Source: Nymphaea colorata
Lineage: Eukaryota; Streptophyta; Magnoliopsida; Nymphaeales; Nymphaeaceae
Assembly: GCF_008831285.2 (NCBI RefSeq)
Contig: NC_045138.2
Coordinates: 23,533,934-23,597,933 of the forward strand
Direction of reading: 5' to 3'
Length of the DNA stretch: 64,000 nucleotides
Notes under the pieces: generated by a model
Database searches by the model: none
What the model saw: the letters and a program-made list of their open reading frames with translations, nothing else
What the model was told of the DNA's origin: nothing
Translations under genes and position numbers: made by a program
Shown here: positions 34,695 through 47,169 of the stretch, one piece after another
How the letters are laid out: the number at the start of each line of letters is the position of its first letter
Position numbering within the stretch: position 1 is the stretch's first letter

Positions 34695-37600
34695 ATGGAT
34701 GCTGCCAAGGGTCTCGGATCTCGCGGGGGTAAAGACGAGGAGGCGGAGTATGGTCCTGACGGAGGTGAACCTGGGGTTAGTGTTCTTTTCTCATCTTTCT
34801 TCGTGTGCATTTTTATCTCCTCTTTTAGTTTCTCGTGCAGATCTAGAGAATTTTAGTTTGTTTGATTAACAAGTTTTATGTTGGTTTCACTAATCCCTTC
34901 CCTGGATCCTCATCATTGGATCTTCGTAAAGTTAAAGTCCTGCAATTGTGGGCTTCCTGAACTTTTTTCCATTTGGTTTAGCTTTGTTCTTCTTTCTTTC
35001 ATTTGGTATTTCTTGACTTGTCTTTGATATTGAGTGGTGTCTTTGGTTGCAGATGAAGCACCCAAAACATCTGAGTGGTCAAGTGTGCCAGATCTGTGGT
35101 GATGATGTCGGTTTGACCCTTGATGGCGAACCCTTTGTCGCCTGTAGCATTTGTGCATTTCCTGTGTGCAGACCTTGCTATGAGTACGAGAGAAAGGATG
35201 GGAATCAATCCTGCCCTCAATGCAAGACCAGATACAAAAGGCATAAAGGTATCGATCTCAGAACCAGCCACCATTATCACTTTAGATAATGTAGCAATGA
35301 GAGTCCTGATAAAAGTTCATGTGTTTCCATTTACAAAGCAATGGGCACCCTTGTTTCTAAAGGACCTGACAAAGACATGGCTTGGATCTGCTTTCAGGGA
35401 GTCCTCATGTTCGTGGTGATGCAGGAGAGAGGGACGATGTTGACGAGGTGGCTAGTGACTTCAATTATCCATCTGGTAATGAAAATCGGAGGCAAAAGAT
35501 TGCTGAGGCAATGCAGAGTTGGCAGACAAGCTATGGGCGTGGGGCAGAAGCAGGACGTGTTTACGACAGACAAGAGGGCTCTCCAAGCCAGATTCCTAGA
35601 CTGACCAGCGGTCCGGCGGTAAGTAGCCCCCTAGACATGGTGATTTTTCTTTTCCTTAAATCCATGCCCCTAAATGATATATAGATGGTTGTCCAGCTTT
35701 CTGGGGAATTGCCTGCAGCATCACCTGACCATCACACCATGGCATCTCCACCTGGTGGTAGTGGTGCAACAAAGCGTGTATATCCACTTCCTTATACAGA
35801 TCCAGGTATATTGTGTTTTTGACTCTTTTGTTTGCTGTTACTGTACCATAATTTTCTGTAATGAATTGGAATAAACAGTTGAAATCCTTTTAACTTGCAG
35901 CGAGTCTCAACACCTCAAGGGAGTTTGGTTCGCAGAGTTTCGGCAATGTTGCATGGAAAGAGAGGGTTGAAAGTTGGCAAAAGAAGCAGGATAAGAATGT
36001 GGTGCATAATGTAACAACCGGAACAACTACTGCTTCCGAAGGAAAAGCTGGAGATATTGATGCTTGTACTGATGTTAACATGGATGACCCCCTATTGTAA
36101 GTTCTTGGGAATTACAGGTGCTCTATTTTGTTTAGTATAGAACATGAAATAGTTTATTAGTGACCATGATTAATTTTTGGACAGAAAACCTAACCAACTG
36201 TAGGTACGCAAGAATATTTTTACATTGACAACCATTTTTGCATAGGTTGACATTGTTAGACCCCCCTATGGATCTCATTCTCGAGCAATCAAGAGGAGCT
36301 TTGATGAATGAAATTTTTCTGCTTTTACATGTCCGTCATTTTCACGTTTAACCTGCAATGATGCAATTAATAGAAGAACTTGACTGAAAGTGCAACTTTA
36401 ATACATCTGTGTGATGGTTCTTTAAATTAGTAAAGGATTTGCTAAGTTCTCATCATAGACCTTATTGTAAGTCCATTTGTTATTATTTGCTGGGTATTAA
36501 CTATCAGTTCATTGATAATGACGAAGCTGTCTTCAATCAAAACCACCTCCAAATATGGTTAACCTATGGTGACAGTGTAACAATCTAAGTTTGAGTGCCT
36601 TTACATATCAAAGTGAGAAAGTATTTAACTAAGACTTCGATAAAATGCTTATGTGAAATTGCAAAACCAATGGTCAATATATGTACTTGTGGTGCCTATA
36701 GCCTAGTGCTTAACGGCTTAATGCAGGCACAACTTTCGTGCTCTTGCAAGCAAAATATCTACTGCTTCTATTCTTCTTTTAAGCAAAAGAACTAATGCTT
36801 TAAGAGGAGCAGACGGAAGGCTGAGCTGTTATCTAGGTCGTGTAAGCTGGATGCTACGTCTGAGACAATGCTCCCATCTTGTTGGGAACCAACTCTCATC
36901 TAGGTTTCATTACAAGGTTTCTTCACTGAGAATCAAAAGTCAGATCTTAATCTCAAAGGAAAAATCATCTCTCTTTCTCTCTCTTTCAAAACACTGGCAG
37001 TTGCATTAGAAGTCTTTCCTGTTTGTGCTTCCTTGTCATCTGACTATTTTTTGACCATTTTCTTTTATAGGAATGACGAAGCTCGGCAACCACTTTCAAG
37101 GAAGGTATCTATTCCTTCGTCAAGGATAAATCCTTACCGGATGGTTATTGCTCTTCGGCTTGTTATCCTTGCTTTTTTCTTACATTACCGTATAACAAAT
37201 CCAGTAAGAAATGCCTATCCTTTGTGGCTTGTATCTGTGATATGTGAGATATGGTTTGCCATATCCTGGATACTGGATCAGTTCCCAAAATGGTTCCCAG
37301 TAAACCGTGAGACATATCTTGATCGGCTTGCACTGAGGTAAGATGTCACTTCTCATCCATTTCAAATCAATGTTAGAATCGTCATCGAGGTGTGATGGTC
37401 AATACTTTCACCCTGCAGGTATGACAGAGAAGGAGAGCCTTCTCAATTGGCTGCTGTGGACATTTTTGTGAGTACAGTTGACCCTTTAAAGGAGCCCCCA
37501 CTGGTGACAGCCAATACGGTGCTGTCAATTCTTGCAGTTGACTATCCCGTTGACAAGGTCTCATGCTATGTTTCTGATGATGGTGCTGCTATGTTGACAT

Positions 37601-40600
37601 TCGAAGCTCTTTCTGAAACTTCAGAATTTGCTCGAAAATGGGTTCCTTTCTGCAAGAAGTACAACATCGAACCCCGTGCTCCAGAATGGTATTTTGCTCA
37701 GAAGATAGACTACCTAAAAGACAAAGTTCAAACTTCATTTGTCAAGGATCGAAGGGCCATGAAGGTATATCTGATGCTTTCTGTTGACCTTTTCACTTGA
37801 ACATTTATTGGCATGTTATTTACTTGATCTTGACATTCTTATAATTCCAAAAGAGAGAATACGAAGAGTTTAAAGTCCGTATCAATGGTCTGGTAGCCAA
37901 AGCACAGAAAGTTCCTGATGAGGGATGGGTTATGCAAGATGGCACTCCATGGCCAGGAAATAACACCAGAGATCATCCAGGGATGATTCAGGTATGGTGG
38001 AGATCCATGGTTTGGCTGCATGTATACTATTGAGTTCTGATTTCTGACTAGTCCATCGATTTCAAAGTTGTGATTATTTTGTCTTGTATGTAATGGAATG
38101 AGTTGGCTTCTCTGGACATCATGTAGGTTTTCTTGGGCCACAGTGGAGGCCTTGACACTGAAGGCAATGAGCTTCCTCGTCTAGTCTATGTGTCTCGTGA
38201 GAAGCGGCCAGGTTTCCAGCACCACAAGAAGGCTGGTGCTATGAACGCCCTTGTGAGTACCTTAATGGAAATTTGATATCAAGCTATTGCAATAGAGCTA
38301 TTGTGGTTATACTGTTTAATGTTTTTGTTTGTAGGTCCGAGTCTCAGCTGTTCTTACAAATGGATCTTACCTGCTGAATCTTGATTGTGATCACTACATA
38401 AACAACAGCAAAGCCTTGCGAGAAGCAATGTGTTTCTTAATGGATCCAAACCTTGGGAAATCAGTTTGCTATGTGCAGTTCCCTCAGAGATTTGATGGTA
38501 TTGATAGGCATGATAGATATGCAAATCGCAATACTGTGTTCTTTGATGTGAGCTTCGCTATGAACTCAGTATTCCTTCATTTGCTGTTTTTTTTTCCTCT
38601 TCTAGGTCCTAATGCTGTTGTTGTTCCTCTTCTAGATCAACTTGAGAGGTTTGGATGGTATTCAAGGCCCTGTTTATGTTGGTACTGGATGTGTCTTCAA
38701 CAGAACAGCATTGTATGGTTATGAACCTCCCTTAAAGCCAAAGAACAAAAAAATGGCCTTTCTATCAAGCTTGTGTGGTGGATCACGAAAGAAATCTTCA
38801 AAATCAAGTAAAAGGCATTCTGACAAGAAAAAATCAAACAAGCATGTTGATGCAACAGTGCCTATCTTCAATCTTGAGGATATAGAAGAAGGAGTTGAAG
38901 GTGTTTAATCACTTTCCATTTGAAATGACTTTCCCCCCAATCTGAAGCTTATTCTCATGTCTGCCATTTGCTTTTGTTTGAAAGGTTCAGGGTTTGATGA
39001 TGAGAAATCGCTGCTCATGTCCCAGATGAGCTTGGAGAAAAGATTTGGCCAGTCAGCTGTCTTTGTTGCTTCCACGTTGATGGAAAATGGTGGTGTACCA
39101 CAGTCTGCAACGCCTGAATCCCTTCTCAAAGAAGCTATTCATGTCATAAGCTGTGGTTATGAAGACAAGACAGAATGGGGAACTGAGGTAGATTCTGGAT
39201 TCTTTTAGTCTTTGTGCTTTGCTGTGCAAAAGCACCTGTAAGCTTCTATGTAGAATTTCATGTAGAATCCTTTGTCCAGTCTCTTGTACATGGGTTTCTT
39301 TTGTAGTTTCTTGTATTCATTGCGCTCTTTTTTATTTTTCTGGAAAAAACTATTCAGACACCGTCATTTGGATTTAGTCTTGACTTGTGAAGGGATAATT
39401 CTTTCTGTAGATGGTGATAAATGGTCTCAAATGATTTGAGCCCAAGGATTCTCTTCTCAGAGAAAACCACAAACAAGGTTTATGGAATGACACACTTCTT
39501 TCAGATGACAATAGACAAGCTTTCCGCCTTGTGAAAAAGCATACGTTTCTTAATTGTTTTGTGATTCATTCTTCAAAAGTTAGTATGATATAGGGTTATA
39601 AGATCTATATGATGTTATCCTAAGTACTGGTACAGTCTTCAAGTTCATATGATCAATGACTTTCTTATTTTCAGAGGTCACTAATTTTACTACTCTGGAA
39701 ATGCGACAGTTAGTCTTATATGCAAATAATAAGAGCATTAGTCTATTCAAAATTTCAAACATTAACAGACAACTTATCATTTCTGAAACTGTCCTTTTTT
39801 CTTTTTATGCTGTTAAACTTGTTCTGATGGTTCATTTCTATCCACAAGTTGAAGTACTTAAATTAGGTTTATTCTGCCAAGTGTTCCCTAAATTCATATG
39901 GTACATGCAGCTAATGGAACTATGCACTTGTGATTGACAGATTGGATGGATCTATGGGTCTGTGACTGAGGATATCCTTACAGGATTCAAGATGCATGCC
40001 CGAGGTTGGAAATCAATCTATTGCATGCCTGTACGTCCAGCTTTCAAGGGTTCTGCTCCCATTAATCTTTCAGATCGTCTCAACCAAGTGCTGCGGTGGG
40101 CTTTGGGTTCAGTGGAAATTCTTTTCAGTCGCCATTGCCCTATTTGGTATGGATATGAAGGAAGACTAAAATTTCTGGAGAGATTTGCATATATCAACAC
40201 TACAATCTATCCTATTACCTCTATTCCTCTTCTTGCATATTGTACTTTACCGGCAGTATGCCTCCTGACTGGAAAGTTCATTATTCCGCAGGTATGTCTG
40301 TAAAAAAGAGTTGCTTTTTCCCACCACCTTTATTCTTTTGCAAAGTTCACAAGGGCAGGCTTAAAAACCTTAATATTTCTGAAATATGAAATGCATCTAT
40401 TGTCATGCAGCTGAATTTGTTTACCTCTCTTGTTTATTATTTCATAAGTTTGAGGAAAATTTGAGTACTGGCATGTTCTTCATTCACTTGAAATTGAATC
40501 CTGTCTAATTTACCATTTTGACATAATCAGGGTGGTATATAAGATCGTGCTGACCTAAACTGTAGCTCCCATTCATTGAATGGAATAATGTCAATCCTGA

Positions 40601-41274
40601 GTTGGGCTTTAGGTGGACAATAAAATATTAGTCGTATTTATTGGGCTTTATAACTGGCAATCACGCATTTCTTGTTTAAACCTGTGCAGATTAGCACTTT
40701 TGCGAGTATTTGGTTCATTGCCCTTTTCCTTTCTATTTTTGCAACTGGTATACTCGAAATGCGCTGGAGTGGTGTAGGGATAGAAGAATGGTGGAGAAAT
40801 GAACAGTTCTGGGTCATTGGAGGTGTGTCGGCACATCTCTTTGCTGTGTTTCAGGGGTTGCTGAAGGTGCTTGCTGGAATAGATACCAACTTCACTGTTA
40901 CTTCAAAGGCTTCGGATGAAGATGGTGATTTTGCCGAGCTCTACATGTTCAAGTGGACCACCCTTCTGATTCCTCCAACGACCCTTCTCATAATCAACCT
41001 TGTTGGTGTTGTCGCTGGTATATCCTATGCAATCAATAGCGGCTACCAGTCATGGGGTCCGCTTTTTGGGAAGCTTTTCTTTGCATTTTGGGTGATTGTT
41101 CACCTCTACCCCTTCCTCAAGGGTTTGATGGGGCGGCAAAACCGTACACCAACAATTGTCATCGTTTGGTCTGTTCTCCTTGCATCCATTTTCTCCCTGC
41201 TGTGGGTTCGGATTGACCCATTCACAACCAGGGTGACAGGGCCAAACACACAACAATGTGGAATAAACTGCTAG
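34695..41274 (+). CDS. CESA: Cellulose synthase catalytic subunit, primary-wall CESA1/CESA3 type
   Basis: Plasma-membrane processive beta-1,4-glucan synthase using UDP-glucose, one subunit of the rosette complex. Coding exons: 34695-34775, 35053-35248, 35398-35618, 35685-35805, 35901-36096, 37071-37337, 37419-37764, 37854-37991, 38127-38252, 38335-38547, 38636-38900, 38985-39187, 39941-40291, 40690-41274. All junctions are GT..AG and phases agree, giving 1102 residues. An N-terminal RING-like zinc finger has eight Cys (39, 42, 58, 61, 66, 69, 81, 84). Two membrane helices lie at about 292-343. Catalytic motifs: DD 414-415, DCD 581-583, TED 800-802, QVLRW 840-844. A basic class-specific region follows about 680. 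Several membrane helices follow about 860, and the end is CGINC. Length and ending fit primary-wall CESAs, closest by eye to rice CESA1. No lesion was seen. Near QVLRW, position 822 is Val where Lys is common. Confidence 0.97.
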
Positions 41275-41539
41275 GCTGAGGGATGCGTCTGGAAAGGATG
41301 TATGAGATCATCCAATAGTTGACGGGAAATGATACACCTGTCGATGTTGAAGATGTTCTGTACTTGTAAGCTGTGAATTGTTTCATTATATTTAAGCATG
41401 TCTAAATAGGGCTAAGGTTGTCTTAGCGGCTTTGTATTTTTGTTATAATTATTGTTATTTGTTAGTCCATCTTGTACTCTCCCGGTTGAAAAGGGTCGTT
41501 TTGAACGTAAAACATAAGATCACAAAAATGTGAGATGAA

Positions 41540-41580
41540 TTCTCTCTCTCTATCTCTGTGTGTGTGTGTGTGTGTGCACG
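41540..41580. repeat. (CT)n(TG)n microsatellite
   Basis: CT-rich run followed by about 11 TG units in the region just 3' of CESA. Confidence 0.9.
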
Positions 41581-42045
41581 CTTGAGTTGGGAATCGAATT
41601 CCCAGTCCCTCCATTAGTAATGCCTCTTTCTGGTCTCTATCTTCCATTGGCTCTACAGCAAGCAACCGCCGTGCTTTGGATTTGCATTTACTTCCCCGTT
41701 GGGCTTTAGGGGATGTCTTGGTTCACTGTCGTTTATGTATCTGCCTCTTTCCTCCTCTGGCTTGGGAGCCTGTTGGTTCCTTCCTTTGAGAAGCGTTGCA
41801 AGATGGGGTCCTTCATTTCTTTATCAAATCTATTTGCAGTGAGGTCCTTTCTTACTGTTCTCTCTTGTGCTAGCTATATCGAACCTCTTGTTGTTGGGTG
41901 CTAAAGCTGGATAAATAGTCAATCCATGGCCTGTCAGATTGAAGTGATTCCACGGATGAGAAGAGGGCATGCCGGATCAACCTTATTGGAGGATAGGCTT
42001 CTAACCTTTTATTAACCAAAAATAGCTATATAGAGGAAGAAGGAA

Positions 42046-42142
42046 GTTAGACTTTACAAGATGGTTAAGCATAGTTATAACATCAAAAGAGGTTTGTTAG
42101 ACTTTACAAGATGATTAAGCATAGCTATAACATCAAAAGAGG
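42046..42142. repeat. 50-bp tandem duplication
   Basis: Unit 1 42046-42095 and unit 2 42096-42142 begin GTTAGACTTTACAAGATG and share almost all bases. 41590-42500 otherwise holds no supported gene. Confidence 0.9.
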
Positions 42143-43059
42143 GGTCAATACGGAGCAAAGCAAACTTGTGATTGAACCTATTCACATGAACCAGATTCCT
42201 GAGGAGAGGCGAGAGACCCAAAAATCCCCTTCTCAGCAACAAATCCGAGCTTGTTTGTTGGAGACAAGGAAAATATTGATGCTATTGCCATTGGGGAACG
42301 AACTTAACAATTCTCATAGTTCCAAGGAAGGAGAAGCAAAGGAAGACTGTCTACTCCCTAGCCGGATGTCCCCCAACCCACTTTGGGCACCGAAAACCCC
42401 TATAACTTGGTGTTGACTCCTACCAAAGAGGATTTGAATGCATACATCTTTGTCTAGGATACAAGGCCATTCACCAATAAAGGAGCATGTATTAAGCCAA
42501 CAATCTAAAACTTAAACAAGGACAAGCAATGGTCCACACAAGCCTACTACACCTTTGCTGCCAGGGCCTTTGGGATGCACACTCTGACCCATAGGTCCTC
42601 TCAATCTTGTTGACCCAAGGCTTCCATATAGCGACATAAAAGCAAATCCTCCAGCATCACATAAGCCAACCCCTCTTAAAGCTCGTGGCACACCACCATT
42701 TAGGTTCCAACTCAACAGACTTGTGAGTGATACGTTTTTTACCACCACGCACTATCCACCGTTGAATACAAAAAGAGAAGATGGTTTGCCCTCTCCACAT
42801 TTTTATAGCAGACCTGATGCCTGTTGGCTAGATGCATCCCATTAGCTTGGAGGTTGTCCTGAGTTTTTAGCCTTCCATACCCTGCAAGAAAACAGAATCA
42901 CCCACATCTAGGGACAACATTGAGATTTCAGATCCATGTGCACCAACTCTCCACTAGGAACCTCGTCTTAATGAGTTCTCAAATGTCCCCTGCCTTGACC
43001 TGTTCCACTGGCCCACCTTGAAGGCAGAGTATGTCAGGGGAACTGTTGATAGCAGGGAT

Positions 43060-46020
43060 AGTCTCTCCTATCCCCTCTGAATCGAGTTTTGGCCCATAAG
43101 GTCGGAAAGCAACATCTGATTAACTGCGTAGTGGAAGCTAGAACAAGATGTTATAGTCCTCAACCATAATACGATTTCTAAGGACAGAAGTAAGCCATCT
43201 ATCAGTCCAAAACTTAATCGAGTCTTCACGAATTTTCCATTTAACACTATTGGCAATACCTTTCCAACAGTTGGCGAGGCCTTTGAAGAACCAAGAGGGC
43301 TTCTTGAATCTCTTTTGAGACCAAAGGGAGTGGTTTCAAAGATATTATCATGAACAAATTTAGCCCATGGCTTAACTCTGAGACATACCCGCAAGGCAAG
43401 AAGAGTAATGTGACTCCGACTTGATATTATCATGAACAAATTTAGCCCATGGATTAACTCTGAGACATACCTGCAAAGCAAGAAGAGTAATGTGACTCCG
43501 ACTAGTTTCACAGATATCCTTTATGTCAACCCCACCTTCTTCAAATGGGCAACTGATCACTTTCCAAGAGATAAGATTCTGAAACCAGTATGAGAGGAGG
43601 AATCCGAAAAAAAGAAAGACATGAGAGACTTGATTTTTTTTATGACCCTATAGGAAGTAGGAAAATAGCTGCCTAATAACGAATAATGTGAAATAGTCAC
43701 ATGAGTAATAAGACACCGTCTGCCAGAATACGAGAGGAGCCTACCCTTCCAACTAGCAAACCACTTGTTAACTTTGAGTATCAAATCCTCACACCATTCC
43801 TCCCTTAGGCAGCAATGGAACAATGGAAACCCATGATAACAGATGGGAAGACTTCCAACTGACCAACCAAGCACAGAGCTAAGCCATCAGACCATATAAT
43901 TCTCCACATGAAAAGGGATGAAAATATATTTACTTGTGTCGATCCTGAGTCCCGCATGATTGGACAACGTCCAACATAGATTCCACCATCTTTAAGGAGT
44001 TAATCCTAGCTAAGAGAAGTATAATACATCAACTGCAAGAGACAAGATTGCTAGACACTTACCCGTTCAGAAAAGGATGGGGAGAGAACTTTTGTCTAAC
44101 ATGTCTATTAACCAGCCTAGAGAAGGCCTCCATGACAACAATAAAGAGATAAGGAGAGAGGCGATCTCCTTGCCTCAGACCCCGCTTAAGGTTAAAGAAC
44201 TCACCTGGGTTGCCATTCACCAGAACTACTGATGATGCTGTAGATATGCAGGTGAAGATCCTTTTAACTCATTCTTGATTAAACCTTACATGCAACATGG
44301 CAGATCTAAGGAACCACCAATTCACCCTATCATAAGCCTTAGAGAGGTCAAGCTTAAGGCAAACAGCTGAATTCTTACCCTTCTCCAAGCTATGAATTAT
44401 CTCATGCGTAAATATAGTATTGTCATATGTGACTCCATTAGGGACAAAGGCTGCTTGGTCGTTAGATACAATCCGCATGAGAACACTCTTCGTTCTATTA
44501 ACCATAATTTTTGTAATAAATTTATAAGTACTGTTGTATAAAAATTGAGACAGAAGTCCTATAGAGTTCCCGCACCCTCCTTTTTAGGAACAAGGGTGAT
44601 GTGCGTACGATTGACCTTCTGAACAAGCCTCCCCATGCGAAAGACGGACTGGATTGTTTTGCTTACATTCACTACCAGTTTGCATGAGCGCTATCATCTT
44701 CCAAGCCAAACACTGCACCCTCCATTTCCTCCAATGTGACAAGCCGGTTTAGCTCCTCATTTTCACTACACGAAACACAAGGGCCTTCCATCATAAAAAA
44801 AAGTATGTTTCCATCACCCTCCTTGACCGCAAGGAGACGTTGAAAGTACTTTCGACAAGCCGCTAGGATGGCATGGTGATCCCTGACTGTAGAACCTTCC
44901 ATCTCCACTTCAGTGATGGAATTCCTGGTTCTCTTACTTCTAACAATCGCTTGAAAATAAGTAGTATTACGGTTTTCCTCGAACTTCCATCTCATCCTAG
45001 TCCTCTGTCTCTAACTGTTTTCCTTCTCATCTGGACACTCCTTTAATTCATCCCTCAAGATTCTTTCTCACCAACATCTACCTGTCGACGCAAAACCTTC
45101 ATCGTTTGCAACCTATTTAATGACGTTTAATGGTTTTGAGCCTAAGTTCAACCGGATCAAGCTGACACCTTCTCCATTGAGCCAGAGACCTACGGGTCAC
45201 TTTGAGCTTCTTCAAAAGCTTGATCATGGAACATCCAAAAATGTTCACTTCCCATGCCCGTGCGATTAAGAGACGACATTTTTGCCACCGCTTCCAACAT
45301 CTAAAGTAACGGAAGAGCCGAGGCCCGGGAAGGTCTCTCTCTTGATCCTCCAATCTAAAGATGAGGAGACTATGGTTTGAAGTAGTACAAGCCAAGATGC
45401 GGAAGGAGCTGTTACTGCCAAGAATCTCTCGCCAGATCTGATTGACTAAGTACCAATCAAGCCTACACAAGACCAACTCCTCCTACGATTTGTTATTGGC
45501 CCAAGTATATTTTTTTGTCTATGTCCTGAAGTGCAGTGAGCTGGCCATTCTCTAAAAATGTGTTGAAAGCAAAATAAGAAGCTAAACCCTGTTTTATCCT
45601 CTTTTCCCCAATAGCGTTAAAATCCCCAATTAATAGATAAGATTCATTAATAACCCGGACTATCTCCTGTCTCAGTTTGCCTAAATGCAAGCTAAGGGAA
45701 AGATAAACTCCAACAATGACTAAGCTAACACTGGAAAACTTAAGAGAGCACTGCAAGAACATCCAATGGTCATCTACAATAATTGGAGTAGCAGAAATTA
45801 TCTCCGGATTCAACCCAACAACGATTCTTACAAGAGATGAATTATTTTGAACATTAGCAAACTAACAAAACACCAAAGACTATGGCGCTAAAGAGAGAAA
45901 CTATTATATGACAGCATGGAATCTACCAGAAAAAATGATCAATATTTTCAGAAGCAAGCAGGGAAATCAACTCACGTTGAGCTGATTTCCTTATTAAGCC
46001 TCTAACATTCCATGCAAGAA
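43060..46020 (-). pseudogene. LINE ORF2 remnant: endonuclease and reverse transcriptase
   Basis: Apurinic endonuclease-like N-terminus: KVLAWNVRGL near 46000, IGDFNAIGEKR near 45610, and LDWYLVNQIW with SNHSLLIF near 45380-45460. The linker is at 44995-44672. Reverse transcriptase blocks: SNDQAAFVPNG with DLSKAYDRVNW (44505-44269) and RGLRQGDRLSPYLFIVVMEAF (about 44185-44115). The later block LPICYHGFPL..WKGRLLSYSGR is at 43874-43557, then the GGVDIKDI-type C-terminal region. The active-site FADD position near 44030 appears as LAVD and is followed at once by a frameshift, so catalysis is lost. Many further stops. Confidence 0.85.
43341..43503. repeat. 82-bp tandem duplication inside the LINE
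   Basis: Unit 1 43341-43422 and unit 2 43423-43503 start GATATTATCATGAACAAATT and differ at only a few bases. The duplication repeats the coding segment that reads RSHITLLAL on the - strand. Confidence 0.92.
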
Positions 46021-46477
46021 CTTTCATTGGCATTAGGTAGTTCATTCATTCCTTCCAGAATAGGAATAAAGGGAATGGGGGACAAGGCCTACTAACTCCT
46101 CCACTATAGCAGCCTCACAGGATGGAGCAACGGTTTGCACACGCTTCCAGTTGCTTGGAGGGCCATCCTCAACCGGTATGCATAAACTAGGTTGGTCACA
46201 TCTCACATGGCATGGCGCCTCCTTGCTCCTCCAGAGCCTCGAAAGCTGATCCAAGGCTTCCTACCCTTCCCCTATAATTTTTTGGATCCCATTGCACTGC
46301 CTGAGGGAGCATTCTTGGTCAGCTCTGCAGCTATATCACTAGAACCCCTACAAGCTCTTGCCTTGAACTCGAAACAAGGAAGGGGCTATCTAGCCCCATC
46401 TTCTTGACTCTTGAGGGCAATGAATGGGGCAATCGACCCTGAAAATGGGTTGCTAACGCCCTTCGAATCTTTAGTAG

Positions 46478-47150
46478 TCAAGTGTTGATGGCTACCAGAT
46501 CCAGCCTTCTTCTTGGGGCTGGCTCGCGTTTGCTCCCCTCACAACAAGTAGCTGAAGGCCGAGCACCACTATCGAGCTTGAAGATCCCCTCTATCCTGCA
46601 GACCTCTGTCGGTGGGCATGACCTCTTTGTGCCTTCATCAGACAAAACATTAAACTGATTAGACACTTCGCTACCCTGCCCTTGAATGGCTTCCTCCTTT
46701 CCTCCTTTTCCTCCTTTAATAGATTGGAAACTATAAGAATCCATACCTCTACTTCTCCCATTATGATCACCGTGGTCTCTAGCCTTTGCCTGTTGACAGG
46801 CATGAAGAGGGTGGGAGTTCATTCCACATTTGAGAGAGGGGAAATTAATTCCACTTCCGTGAGAAGTCTAGACCTCACAGGGGTGTTGACTCATCCTTAC
46901 TGTATTTGGTATCAGAGCCACAGCCTAACTACATGGTTTAGTTGGTAGTCTCATGGAGTTTGTTTCGAAGACAAGCAGGCAATCAGCTCCCCCTTGAGCT
47001 TGTTGGCCATTGCTTTAAATAGATTAGGATTCTACAACTCTGGCTTCAAATCAAGGATGCGAGCCCAAAGAGGGGCACTAATAGTAGGATCTATTGAAAG
47101 GGCCATACCTAAACTCATCATGCTGCCGTGAGGGTTTTCTCTACCACAAA
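46478..47150 (-). pseudogene. LINE ORF1 remnant (DUF4283-like)
   Basis: The upstream part reads LSIDPTISAPLWARILDLKPEL on the - strand (about 47100-47030), in the manner of DUF4283 of plant LINE ORF1 proteins. The downstream part ends with SNQFNVLSDE, a phrase common in ORF1 tails. Between the two, about 46823-46960 does not fit and contains an LTR-type primer-binding sequence, so a small insertion separates the halves. Confidence 0.6.
46907..46920 (+). other. Orphan primer-binding-site-like sequence
   Basis: TGGTATCAGAGCCA is identical to the initiator tRNA-Met primer sites of the two copia elements. No LTR end (CA) precedes it and no gag follows. It may be the remnant of an LTR element caught in the LINE. 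Confidence 0.5.
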
Positions 47151-47169
47151 CGAGCGTCTGAAAAGAGGG

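Noticed and set aside
35053-35055. ATG at the start of CESA exon 2 as an alternative translation start
   Set aside because: The upstream ATG at 34695 opens an in-frame exon with a valid splice junction and a normal N-terminal length; the second ATG is only an internal Met unless exon 1 is skipped.
42512-42748. RNase H-like domain at the LINE end (NLNGGVPRALRGVG)
   Set aside because: Only a faint resemblance to the LNxDGxxxGNPG motif; catalytic residues cannot be placed.
46907-46960. Possible tRNA or tRNA-derived SINE (TGGTTTAGTTGGTAG resembles a box A)
   Set aside because: No box B at the right distance and no cloverleaf; the better match is a retroelement primer site.
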